Shown here: positions 52,952 to 62,417 of the stretch, one piece after another
How the letters are laid out: each line of letters opens with the position of its first letter
How positions within the stretch are numbered: the first letter of the stretch is position 1
Assembly: GCA_963210315.1 (NCBI GenBank)
Contig: OY723253.1
Location: 124,001-188,000 of the forward strand
DNA length: 64,000 bases
Reading direction: 5' to 3'
Source of the DNA: Rhynchopus euleeides
Taxonomy: Eukaryota > Euglenozoa > Diplonemea > Diplonemida > Diplonemidae
Translations under genes and position numbers: made by a program
Notes under the pieces: generated by a model
The model's database searches: none
What the model saw: the letters and a program-made list of their open reading frames with translations, nothing else
What the model was told of the DNA's origin: nothing

Positions 52952-53379
52952 CAAGAAAGTGCCGAATTTTCGGACTTGGTCCGATTTGAACGATTTCCGT
53001 GCCTCTTGTAACCCCCATGAGGGGGGGGCTGCTGTTTCGGGTTCTTCCGGTGGCACATGCTGGGGTGTCAGGACAGGGAATCCTGCTCGCTGTACCCGGT
53101 GATCCCTGACGCAGCCAGGAAGTGGAGAGCCTTGGAACCCTGGTTGAGGCCTGTAACACCCGGCCTTCCTGCCACTTGTGGCATTGTGGAGTGGAGGTGG
53201 TTATGGAGAAGGTTCTCTCTCCGTCCGGTCAAGCACAACCGTCCTCTCCAGCCAGGGGTCATCTACTTTCCAAACAAGGGCCAGGAACATGCTCAAACAA
53301 ACGAATTGATCAGAAAATCTGGCTTGCCGTGGAATCATTGAGCAAAATTTGGGGAGTGATTGGTGCCCCATTGCTGCAT

Positions 53380-54000
53380 ATGACATGTCCATTTTTGACG
53401 ATTTTTGGGCAGAATTTGGTGCGTGGGACCTTTCGATTTTCATGAATTTTTCGGAATTTCGTGGGGACCGGTACCCCATTTGAGGGCCAAAAATCTCATT
53501 TCCGAGGCCTGGGAATGGTCGCAGTGGCCTCAGATGTCCAAAAACGTTCAATTGACCTCTCCTCGAAAAGCGCCCTATCACTTCACAGCTACAACCGCTC
53601 TGATGAATTTCCTTTTGTTTGTTGCGTTGACGCTTCTACACACAAAACCCTGAACTGATCACACCCTGAGCCTGATGAAGGGTGGGGTTAGTGTATAGAG
53701 CACGTTTGGTTGCAGCTGTGGTGGGGCGCTTTCCGCTCACACGAGTGTGCTTAAAAAAAAATTCGAAAGGTCCCCCCTACTGGCACCCCGGATTAGGACA
53801 TGTCTCTGGGGGTGTCCGGGGGCATTTTTGGCCCATTTTTGGCTGGGGAAAATGGGCCATTTTTCACGATTTTTTCGGTTTTTTGTCCGGACCGGCACCG
53901 CATTTGAGGGGCCAAAATCTGATTTCCGAGGCCCGGGAATGGTCGCAGTGGCTTCATTTGGCCAAAAACGTTCAATTTACCCTTCTCCAAAAAAAATTCG
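53380..54000. repeat. Diverged tandem pair of a dispersed repeat, interrupted by the 187-bp element
   Basis: Segments around 53460-53565 and 53885-53990 share ATTTCCGAGGCC, GGGAATGGTCGCAGTGGC and CCAAAAACGTTCAATT in the same order. The word AAAAATTCGAAA(A)GGTCCCC occurs near 52762, 53756 and 53993. Foldback copy B lies between the two segments. Confidence 0.7.
53566..53752 (-). mobile_element. 187-bp foldback MITE-like element, copy B
   Basis: Reverse complement of copy A (33730-33916), apparently without differences, implying recent mobility or gene conversion. Confidence 0.75.
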
Positions 54001-54111
54001 AAAGGGTCCCCCTACAAATCGCCGGTCTTAGGAGCAAAAAATTTGGGCACCCAGATTTCAAAAATTTTCAAACTATTTTTTGGACCAAAAATCAAACTAT
54101 TGAGGTCCTGG

Positions 54112-54395
54112 CCGGACATGTCCGGGGGGGGGGGGGGGTCAAAATTGGATTTCCCGAATTTCCGGGTCCGGACATGTCCGCCCGGACATCCGGACACCAG
54201 AAAATGTCCGCCCGGACATGTCCGCCCTGTCCGGGGCGGACATTTCTGGATGTCCGGATGTCCGGGCGGACATGTCCGGGCGGGAAATTCGGGAAATGTC
54301 CGGGGGGGGGGGGGGGGGGGGGGGGGGTCAAAATTGGACCCGGACATCCGGACACCCGGATTTCCGGGTCCGGGCATGTCCGCCCTGTCCGCCCT
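54112..54395. repeat. CGGACATGTCCG palindrome cluster with poly-G
   Basis: The word CGGACATGTCCG and relatives (CCGGACATCCGGACA) recur about a dozen times in both orientations, interspersed with poly-G runs including 26 G at 54302-54327. Strong potential for hairpins and G-quadruplexes. Confidence 0.85.
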
Positions 54396-54483
54396 GAAAT
54401 CGCCTAAGGGGCCGGGGGAAATCCAGGAAATTCGGGAAATCCAGGAATATGAAGAATCCTCCATTATGTGACCTAATCCACCT

Positions 54484-54868
54484 CGCCTCCGGGCGAGGGT
54501 GGTCGAAGGTGGGCGAGTGTGGGCGAGTGTAGGCGAATGTGGGCGAACGTGGGCGAAAGTGCAAGAGTGCGGAAGAGGGTGGGCGAGGGTGGTCGAGTGT
54601 GGGCGAGTGTGGGCGAATGTGGGCGAATGTGGGCGAGTGTGGGCGAATGTGGGCGAATGCATGTGTGGGCGAGTGTGGGCGAGTGTGGGCGAGTGTGGGC
54701 GAGTTGTGGGCGAGTGTGGGCGAGTGTGGCCGAGTGTGGGCGAATGTGGGCGAGTGGTGGTCGAGTGTGGGCGAGTGTGGGCGAATGCATGTGGGCGAGT
54801 GTGGGCGAGTGTGGGCGAGTTGTGGGCGAGTGTGGCCGAGTGTGGGCGAATGTGGGCGAACGTGGCTC
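54484..54868 (+). repeat. Decamer minisatellite (GTGGGCGAGT)n
   Basis: About 38 imperfect copies of GTGGGCGAGT, varying as GTGGGCGAAT, with two ATGCATGTG interruptions that mark a ~120-bp internal duplication (54656 and 54785). All frames stay open, which produces spurious repetitive peptides. Confidence 0.88.
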
Positions 54869-54871
54869 ATA

Positions 54872-54980
54872 GGGGGCCTTCGCTACCAGATGTGACTGAG
54901 TGAGAAAAAGTGAGCCACGGCCCACTTCCCCTCACTGGCTGACGAGCTGTGACGAGCAGTGACTGGTAGCGAGGGCCCCC
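54872..54980. mobile_element. 109-bp foldback element, copy 3
   Basis: Same ends as the other copies. Here the inverted symmetry extends into the flanks (CTCATA on the left, TATGAG on the right), unlike copies 2 and 4, which have direct 3-bp flanks. Confidence 0.88.
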
Positions 54981-54985
54981 TATGA

Positions 54986-55376
54986 GTTATATTTAATATT
55001 ATGCGTTATATTTAATATTATGCGTTACCGTATACGTAAATATTATGGAACGTAAATATTATGGAACGGGCCCATTTTTGGCCGGTCCGTTCCATAATAT
55101 TTACGTTCCAAAATATTTACAGGGCCAGTTGGGGACTCGGTGGTGAGGACGGCTTGCGTCAGGAATCGCGCGAAAAGTGCACGAGTAGGTCCCGTCAGGG
55201 ACTCTGCATGCCGTCCGATCACCTGGTCCAAGTCCCCGAGTCGCAGAAAGCCCTGTAAATATTATGGAACGAAAAAAATCTGGAACGCCAACCCACCAGC
55301 GTTCCAAAATATTTACGTTCCATAATATTTACGTTCCAAAATATTTACGTATACGGTATTTAAGATTATGCAGGAG
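54986..55376. repeat. Palindromic word array P3 (word GTAAATATTATGGAACG)
   Basis: Two direct copies of TATATTTAATATTATGCGTT open the array; arms ACCGTATACGTAAATA and TATTTACGTATACGGTAT enclose it. The word GTAAATATTATGGAACG or its complement (one variant CGTTCCAAAATATTTAC) occurs about eight times in both orientations around a unique ~150-bp core. The right boundary is TTTAAGATTATGC. Confidence 0.85.
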
Positions 55377-56470
55377 GGGGGTTTACTCCTTTCGCTTTAT
55401 TGTAGACACCCTGTCCAGCAACTGTGGGAGAACAGTTCCGGACTACTTTTTGTTGAGCGCACACTTGCTGTCTCAAGGCTGTGTTGAGGCCCTGTGAAGT
55501 GGCATGAGGTGCTAATCCAAAGCTTCATTCGTACGATTTCCTTCGTTACTTCGCGACTTCGCTACGCTTCGTCGCTCGTAATTAGTAAAAAATAAACAAA
55601 TTGTGGGTGGGGGCCAACACTGCGCCACAACACAATCGGCTGGAGTTGGTCGCGGGACCTGGCTTTGCCCATCTCCGGAACGGAGGTGGGCCCCCCCCTC
55701 CCCCTCCTCCCCCGGATGATTCTTTATACCTTGGCATTGGAACACAGAACCCCACCCCCCTGCCCTCCCCGCGGGGGTGGGGGATCGCAAGATCCAGGCA
55801 TAAGAAAAGGCCGCCCCAGTGTGTCCGGGCTCCCGCCTCACGAGAATAAAATACTATGATACGCGTTTCGCACTCACTGCAAGGAGAAAGGAGATTATGC
55901 GAGGAGCGGGGGGGCCCTCCCCCCCCCCCCCCCCCACCCTCTGCTCGGGCATGTTCCCAAGCTGTACGCACCCCACAAACAGACAAAGGCAACAAACAGC
56001 ACAAACAATGATAAGCGATACAGGAGTGCCGTGCATGCGATGTATGCCCAGCAGTTCCGAGCCAACGCAAACCCATTTCGCGAAGAGGAAGCCGACGCTG
56101 CGTGTGGGGTTCCCATCCCCCTGGAATCTCCCTGTGCCACTTGTACCACCGGTGGAGAGATCCTGCAACCGCTTCACTTTTTCGGGGGTGAAGATAAGTC
56201 ATCTCCACACAGATAAATCGGCTCTCATCAGCAGGGTCGCGCTTGGGCATCTGCATTGCCTGGAAGAGTGCAGGGAACCGCGCGACCATCGCACACGACA
56301 CAGTAGTTTGGATGCAGGGCACCCGTCGCCCATGCATAGTTGCATAAGGAGCTTATCTGTGACAACACAAAGCCAGGACGATGCCATGAGGCAGCCAAAC
56401 AGACAATACGACCCTCCACAACCTGGCGTATCAGAAGTAGCGCTGACAACTGGCCACCGTGTCCCGACTC

Positions 56471-56501
<31 letters not shown>

Positions 56502-56543
56502 GGGAAACAGAACAGACAAACCATATCAGAAAAAAAAGAGACA
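55377..56543. other. Spacer with weak minus-strand ORF
   Basis: A minus-strand frame (56337-55582) has an early non-repetitive part (RFICVEMTYLHPRKSEAVAG, GSLHRWYKWHREIPGGW) and then Gly/Pro-rich low complexity. It may be a transposon remnant; no family recognised. 29 consecutive G residues lie at 56472-56500. Confidence 0.35.
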
Positions 56544-56652
56544 GGGGGCCTTCGCTACCAAGTGTGACTGAGTGAGAAAAAGTGAGCTCCAGCCCACTTC
56601 CCCTCACTGACTGACGAGCTGTGACGAGCAGTGACTGGTAGCGAGGGCCCCC
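56544..56652. mobile_element. 109-bp foldback element, copy 4
   Basis: Same ends as copies 1-3; ACA on both sides supports a 3-bp target duplication. The interior differs from copy 2 at a few positions (e.g. GAGCTCCAGCCC instead of GAGCCACGGCCC). Confidence 0.88.
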
Positions 56653-57348
56653 ACAGAGAAAATATGAAATGAAGAAAATAAAAGGGCACGTTTGGGGCCA
56701 GAGATGTTCGGGTTTTATGTTTCGAGCAGTATGTTTCTTGCTGAGCCACCTGATTTTGTTTGACCTGGTTTTCGGGCGGCGGAGCCTGGCGGCGTTTGCG
56801 CTTTGCCTTTGGGGCCGGAAAACCGGTATTGGCCAAACCAGGTGGCTGGAGAGTTGGCGGGGGCAGTAAATTTTTTTTGCAATACTTTGGCGGAAGTTCC
56901 CCCTAAGGGTGGGGGGGGTGGCATTCTGACCACACGGCTGTGCGACAAAGAAATGGATAATAATCGGGGAGGGAAAGCGGCATTTCCTTCCAGCATCCAG
57001 GGTGGGGGGCGGAGGATGCGGGAGAGCCCATGATCTGTCAAAACTATGCCAGTGTGACTCGCAGGCTCTTGTTTGTGTCCGGGCCCTCAATCTTCCGCAC
57101 TTTTGAGCGGTTTGAGGTTCCCGGAAAGCCCCCCCCCCCCCCTCCCCCCTGCCGCGCACACACATCCGTCGTGCATTCACATCCCTCACACGACATCATC
57201 ACGACATTCCACCCCCCAACAATATAGAAACACAAACAATGGCAGGCGCGGGGTAGGGGTGGAGGCAGGAAACATGCATGCTGCTAAATGTGAGATTTTT
57301 GGGCCAAATTTCGGAATCCCGGCCCTGGTGCCCCTGACGACCCCATAT
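56653..57348. other. Spacer, nothing recognised
   Basis: No coding region or repeat recognised, other than C/G homopolymers near 57130. Gene-free sequence between two mobile-element regions. Confidence 0.4.
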
Positions 57349-58305
57349 TGCGTAGTTTGTGCGTAGTGAAAAGGGGGGGGGGGTCTCATTTTTTGATTTA
57401 CTCAGCCATTCTCTGTCTCTATGCCGGGACCCCAAACTCAAGGAGTTCTTGCTGTTCCGGGGTCAGTGAGGGTGCAGGCGCTTCAGGTGCTGCAGGTGCT
57501 GCAGGTTCTTCAGGTGCTGCAGCGCTGGCAGCCTTCGGTGCGGGTTTCGACGCAGTCTTTGCAGGTCTCTTTGGGGGTGCCCTTTGGCGCGGTGCCTGCT
57601 TCAGCTCGTCGGGTGGAAGCATCAACGCATCATTAAGCGGTGCCTGCTTCAGCTCCTCCGGGTGGAAGCGTCAACGCATCATTAAGGAAGAAGGAAGCAC
57701 AGTTGCTACGCTTTTTTGCAGCTGCAGGAAACGACACCATACCCAACAACAATCCCCAGACCGTCGAGGGAGAGTGGGCGCCTGGATCCCGTGACACAGA
57801 TCTCTAGTGCCGTTGTGATCCCCTCGGATAACGTCTCCTGGACGTTGTCAGCGGAGGTTGCCTGTGTGGCGGTGACCTCCGTATACCCCGCGGGATCCAG
57901 TGCCAGTAGCGCCTTCTTCAGCTTTTCGTCGACCCCTCGGCCGACGCTCTCCTTGATGTCAAGGGCCACCTTCAGGGTGGCACCTCGCATCGCCCTGAAG
58001 GCTGTGATCGTATCATCATTCACAATCTCGAGGGTGTTCTACGCGGCTCCTGGAACTCACTTCCTTCTCAGGTGTTTCTGGGCATGGGGCAACCTTGCCC
58101 AGGTGTTTCTGGAGTCCCGCCCCACATGTCGTGCGTTCTTTCGTACGGTGTATAGTGAGTTCTGGCAATAATTTTTTGCTCGGTCAGCGCAGTGCCTCCA
58201 GTCCTGTCTCAGTAGCCACACAGAAAGGGGGACCAAAAAAAACTGGGGGGGGACCAAAAAGCGAGACCCCCCCCCCCAGATTGCGTAGTTTGTGCGTAGT
58301 GAAAA
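57349..58305. mobile_element. ~0.9-kb element with G-run inverted ends between 24-bp direct repeats
   Basis: TTGCGTAGTTTGTGCGTAGT followed by GAAA occurs at 57349-57372 and 58281-58304. Just inside lie inverted ends: G-run plus GTCTCATTTTTT at 57373-57398 and AAAAAGCGAGAC plus a C-run at 58256-58277. The interior holds small minus-strand frames: 58023-57706 (MNDDTITAFRAMRGATLKVA ... VGRGVDEKLKKALLALDPAG) and 57625-57419 (Ala/Pro/Lys-rich, ends LTPEQQELLEFGVPA). A 47-bp tandem duplication (57597-57690) puts these frames out of register. Confidence 0.5.
57706..58023 (-). CDS. Small unrecognised ORF inside the 0.9-kb element
   Basis: 105 codons, non-repetitive: TLKVALDIKESVGRGVDEKL, KKALLALDPAGYTEVTATQA, ETLSEGITTALEICVTGSRR. 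A GTATGG donor-like site (57742) near its end could splice toward the Ala/Pro/Lys-rich frame at 57625-57419, but none of the acceptors I tried keeps the frame. No family recognised. Confidence 0.3.
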   Translation of the reverse strand: MNDDTITAFRAMRGATLKVALDIKESVGRGVDEKLKKALLALDPAGYTEVTATQATSADNVQETLSEGITTALEICVTGSRRPLSLDGLGIVVGYGVVSCSCKKA

Positions 58306-58556
58306 AGGGGTAAATCAGGGGCACCAATCCCAGTACATTTTTTTTGGGGGCGAGTTTGTTAGGAAAATGGGGGTGGCACAGCGTCGTTCTCCCACACAAG
58401 AGGGTCGTTTTTGGCATCAACGGTTCAAACTCTCTTCACGGCGACCCTACTCAAATTTTTTTGAGTTATTGGGGGCCATTTACTGTGCGTCAAAGTGTCG
58501 ACGATTGGCCACCTTTGGTGCCGTGGCTGGTGGGTGGCCATGGGCACACGCTACAA

Positions 58557-58775
58557 GGGGGGTCTGGGGGGCAGAGCCCCCCAGCCGCCGGAGGCCACGG
58601 TAGTGAACATCTGTTCATTGTGGGCGTAGATTCTGTGTGAGTTGGCTGCGTCCTCCTGAGGCCTGAGGCTACTGGAGTGGTTGGATTCCCTGACTTGATG
58701 GGTATCGAAGGGCTCCAGGGGGGTCTGGGGGGCGGAGCCCCCCAGCCGCCGGAGGCCACGGTAGCGAGCATATGT
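58557..58775 (+). repeat. Second copy of the A-B-A' module of the hAT-type MITE
   Basis: GGGTCTGGGGGGCAGAGCCC, then GGAGGCCACGGTAGTGAACA, then GATTCTGTGTGAGTTGGCTG, then a repeat of the first block. Same order and orientation as at 51175-51405, but without the hAT termini next to it. Confidence 0.75.
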
Positions 58776-58892
58776 TCCTGCAAAACCTTCGACGTCGACC
58801 GTCGAACCAGTGTAGCCGGGTTGCCGCTTTTTTATGGGGGGTGGAAACCCAAAATCACCGGGTCGACGGCCGACGCTTAGCGACATGCCTGC

Positions 58893-58946
58893 CACCGGGT
58901 GGGTGGGTGGGTGGGGGGGCTGCGCCCACCCACCCCCACCCACCCA
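58893..58946. repeat. GGGTGGGTGG / CCACCCACCC hairpin
   Basis: A (GGGT)n run and a (CCCA)n run meet at GGGGGCTGCGCCC and can fold into a long GC hairpin. No other function is apparent. Confidence 0.7.
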
Positions 58947-58949
58947 ATC

Positions 58950-61016
58950 TCGCCCCCAATAAAAATGCACATATCTCGCCACCAAAAAAAATGCGAGGAC
59001 CCCGAAAGTCCCAATCCCAATATCATTTAGCAGCAAGCATGGCAGGAAAGGAGAAGGGTATTTTCGAGCAGGCTTTGTTGCTGTGGCGATGTGACAAAAG
59101 GTTCTGCTCAAGCGTGCAGAAGGAGAAGGGGCGTGTGGCTTTTTTTCCAAGGGTGGTGGTGCGAGCAGAGCACATCCCCTCGGGGCGGACCTCCCGCTCC
59201 TATGGTTCGGCGCTTGCACCGGTCGGAGGGTGTCAATCACTTGAGAGAGAAAGGGGTGGGGGTATCTTCGCTCCGGGGATATTCACACTTAAAGCATACG
59301 AGAGAGAGAGAGAGCTTGTTTTGCAATGTGCTTGTTGCGTGAGGTCTGTTCAGGCGATGCTTGGGTGGGAAGCTAGGGCGTGTGACGCACAAAACAAGGT
59401 TCTCTTCGCAACGCTACGCTGTTGCGTCCAAGAGAGAGAGAGCGCCCCATGTGTGCCATTTTCTTGGCTGACGCTTGCGTTGGAGAAGCGCGCCAGCGGC
59501 ACGGTGTCAGGCCTTTGAGAGGGAGAGAGAGAGAGGAGGGGTAAACAGGAGTGTGGCAAGTTTTCTCGTCTGGGTGCATCCTATATCCACACGCCACAAC
59601 CCAATGATTGGGAGGCGGCGAACTGCATGGGTCCAGTTTCGAGATCCGGCTCTCAACGCTGCGGGTGTTGCGTCGAAAAGATCAGAGAGAGAGGGGGTGG
59701 AAGGAGATGTCGTGTTGAAAGGCCGAAAACAAGAGAGAAAAAACCATTCCCTCTCCGCTGTCGTTTTGAGCTGACGCTTGCGTTGGCTGGGGATTCCGGA
59801 GTGCAGCGCACTGCCAAAGCCCTTGGGAGTGAATACCCTTACGGGGATATCCTTATGCGAGAGGGAAGGGGGGGGTGGTGGAAAGAGATACAGCTTGTTA
59901 TGTTGGAGGTTGGTTGTTGGGGGGGGGGGGGGTCAGGCCAGTGGCTCGCTGAGCTCCTGGTGTAGTGAAGGCCTGGGCGGGAGAGGCCTTCTGTCGTGTT
60001 CTGCGTCACGAGATGCTTCACCTGAGATTTTCTGGTACTTTTTTTTGTGCCTTCTGTGAAATCCCTGCACACATGGTTTTGCTTCGACTCTCAGATCATA
60101 CTTAAAGCACGGTCGTAAGTTCGTCGCACTACAATCGTGGGAAGAGCTGGGGAGGGTGGGTCAGGGGTGGGTGTTGGTATACGGATGCATCGCTTGCAGC
60201 CCTCTCCCAGGGAGGGATATCGTTTCTTTCGGTTTTGCCGGCAGTCACAAGCTATGAGACCTGTACATCGCATCAGCTCGAACTGCCCCGATATGCCGCG
60301 CGATGATTCTTCTCGTTTTGCTTCAAAAACTGTCTTGTTCCTGTGTCAACGCGTCACTGTCCACACAGGTAGTGATCCGAAGAGGTGCCGCTCTGGAGCT
60401 CTTTCTATCCAACGAGAACTTACCAGAGAACAAACATAAAGAGGTGGGCGAAGGAGCGGGTTTGGGGGGTGACGATCCTTCCCGATTTTCCAGAAAAATA
60501 AAAAAAAATCGGGGGAAAAAACGCTGAAAAAAGGCGAAAAAAGAGTATGGGGAGTTGGGTCCAGTTTAGCAAAGTTCGTGTATTTTTCGGGTGTTTTTTT
60601 GAATGGGACACCCGAAGAACCCGTTGATATGTGAATGACAAGGGAGGAACACCCACCCGCAGGCAGCAGGAGCAGAGCCGGCGGATGATGGAGACGCTCC
60701 TGAAGAGCGTCAAGGGGTGGGCAGTGGTGCCACTGGTGGAGGGCAAGGGGGTACACGGGGCACACGATGTCGTGCGGCATCGCAAATGTCCGCGACCCCT
60801 GATCAGGGGTGTGTGTTGACGCTGCGCCAGTCAAGGGCCGCGTCAAACACAAACCAATGCCAAGAACATTCCGTCCAACAACTTCTTATGCTGCAGGCGA
60901 CAGTCCGGCAGGGAGACGGACGCACAGTGGTGTGGGTGGACGGCGCCCGAGGCAGGTGGTGGAGGAGGATGCGGGATACCCAGCGCACACAAAAGTGATG
61001 GGCAGATCCGCGACCT
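58950..61016. other. Spacer with GA-tail remnants, no gene
   Basis: Contains the LINE tail motif at 59242-59316 and further GA runs near 59415, 59520 and 59687. TGACGCTTGCGTTGG occurs twice (59469 and 59773), so the area is probably several decayed tail-bearing elements. No ORF with a recognisable domain. Confidence 0.45.
59242..59316 (+). repeat. LINE 3' motif plus (GA)n, solo copy
   Basis: Reads GAGAGAGAAAGGGGTG, then CCGGGGATATTCACACTTAA, AGCATACG and (GA)n, i.e. the LINE tail in plus orientation, without a LINE body next to it. Confidence 0.8.
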
Positions 61017-62417
61017 GCCCCAATGACATGGGGGAGATCCGGGTAGATCGGCCAAGAGCCCCAATGACATGGGGGAGATCGGGACAGATCAACCAAGTGC
61101 TCCAATGATGTGGGGGAGATCGGGACAGATCAGCCAAGTGCCCCAATGACCTGGGGGAGATCGGGACAGATCAACCAAGTGCTCCAATGATATGGGGGAG
61201 ATCGGGACAGATCAACCAAGTGCCCCAATGACCTGGGGGAGATCGGGACAGATCAACCAAGTTCCCCAATGACCTGGGGGAGATCGGGACAGATCAACCA
61301 AGTGCTCCAATGACATGGGGGAGATCGGGACAGATCAACCAAGTTCCCCAATGACATGGGGGAGATCGGGACAGATCAGCCAAGTGCTCCAATGATATGG
61401 GGGAGATCGGGACAGATCAGCCAAGTGCTCCAATGACATGGGGGAGATCGGGACAGATCAACCAAGTTCCCCAATGACATAGGGGAGATCGGGACAGATC
61501 AACCAAGTGCTCCAATGACATGGGGGAGATCGGGACAGATCAACCAAGTGCCCCAATGACATGGGGGAGATCGGGACAGATCAGCCAAGTGCTCCAATGA
61601 CATGGGGGAGATCGGGACAGATCAACCAAGTTCCCCAATGACATGGGGGAGATCGGGACAGATCAGCCAAGTGCTCCAATGATATGGGGGAGATCGGGAC
61701 AGATCAGCCAAGTGCTCCAATGACATGGGGGAGATCGGGACAGATCAACCAAGTTGCCCAATGACATAGGGGAGATCGGGACAGATCAACCAAGTGCTCC
61801 AATGACATGGGGGAGATCGGGACAGATCAACCAAGTGCCCCAATGACATGGGGGAGATCGGGACAGATCAGCCAAGTGCTCCAATGACATGGGGGAGATC
61901 GGGACAGATCAACCAAGTTCCCCAATGACATGGGGGAGATCGGGACAGATCAGCCAAGTGCTCCAATGATATGGGGGAGATCGGGACAGATCAGCCAAGT
62001 GCTCCAATGACATGGGGGAGATCGGGACAGATCAGCCAAGTGCTCCAATGATATGGGGGAGATCGGGACAGATCAACCAAGTGCTCCAATGACATGGGGG
62101 AGATCAGGACGGATCAGCCAAGTGCTCCAATGACATGGGGGAGATCGGGACAGATCAGCCAAGTGCTCCAATGATATGGGGGAGATCGGGACAGATCAGC
62201 CAAGTGCTCCAATGATATGGGGGAGATCGGGACAGATCAGCCAAGTGCTCCAATGATATGGGGGAGATCGGGACAGATCAACCAAGTTCCCCAATGACAT
62301 GGGGGAGATCGGGACAGATCAGCCAAGTGCCCCAATTACATGGGGGAGAGCGGAACAGATCACCCAAGTGCTCCAATAATATGGGGGAGATCCGCCAAGT
62401 ACCCGAATGATTTGGGG
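61017..62417 (+). repeat. 41-bp satellite, type 1, with 7-unit higher-order repeat
   Basis: About 33 tandem copies of a 41-bp unit: CCAATGACATGGGGGAGATC, GGGACAGATC, AACCAAGTGCT. Variant units recur every 287 bp (7 x 41): the rare ATAGGGGAGATC variant starts at 61480 and 61767. The last two or three units (62335-62417) are degenerate and lead into the type 2 satellite. Confidence 0.93.

Noticed and set aside
54484-54868. Decamer array as telomeric repeat
   Set aside because: The unit does not resemble TTAGGG-type telomere repeats and lies internally between other elements.
54499-54903. Repetitive plus- and minus-strand peptides (Gly-Glu-Cys-Gly-Arg, Pro-His-Ser-Pro-Thr)
   Set aside because: Products of the GTGGGCGAGT decamer repeat.
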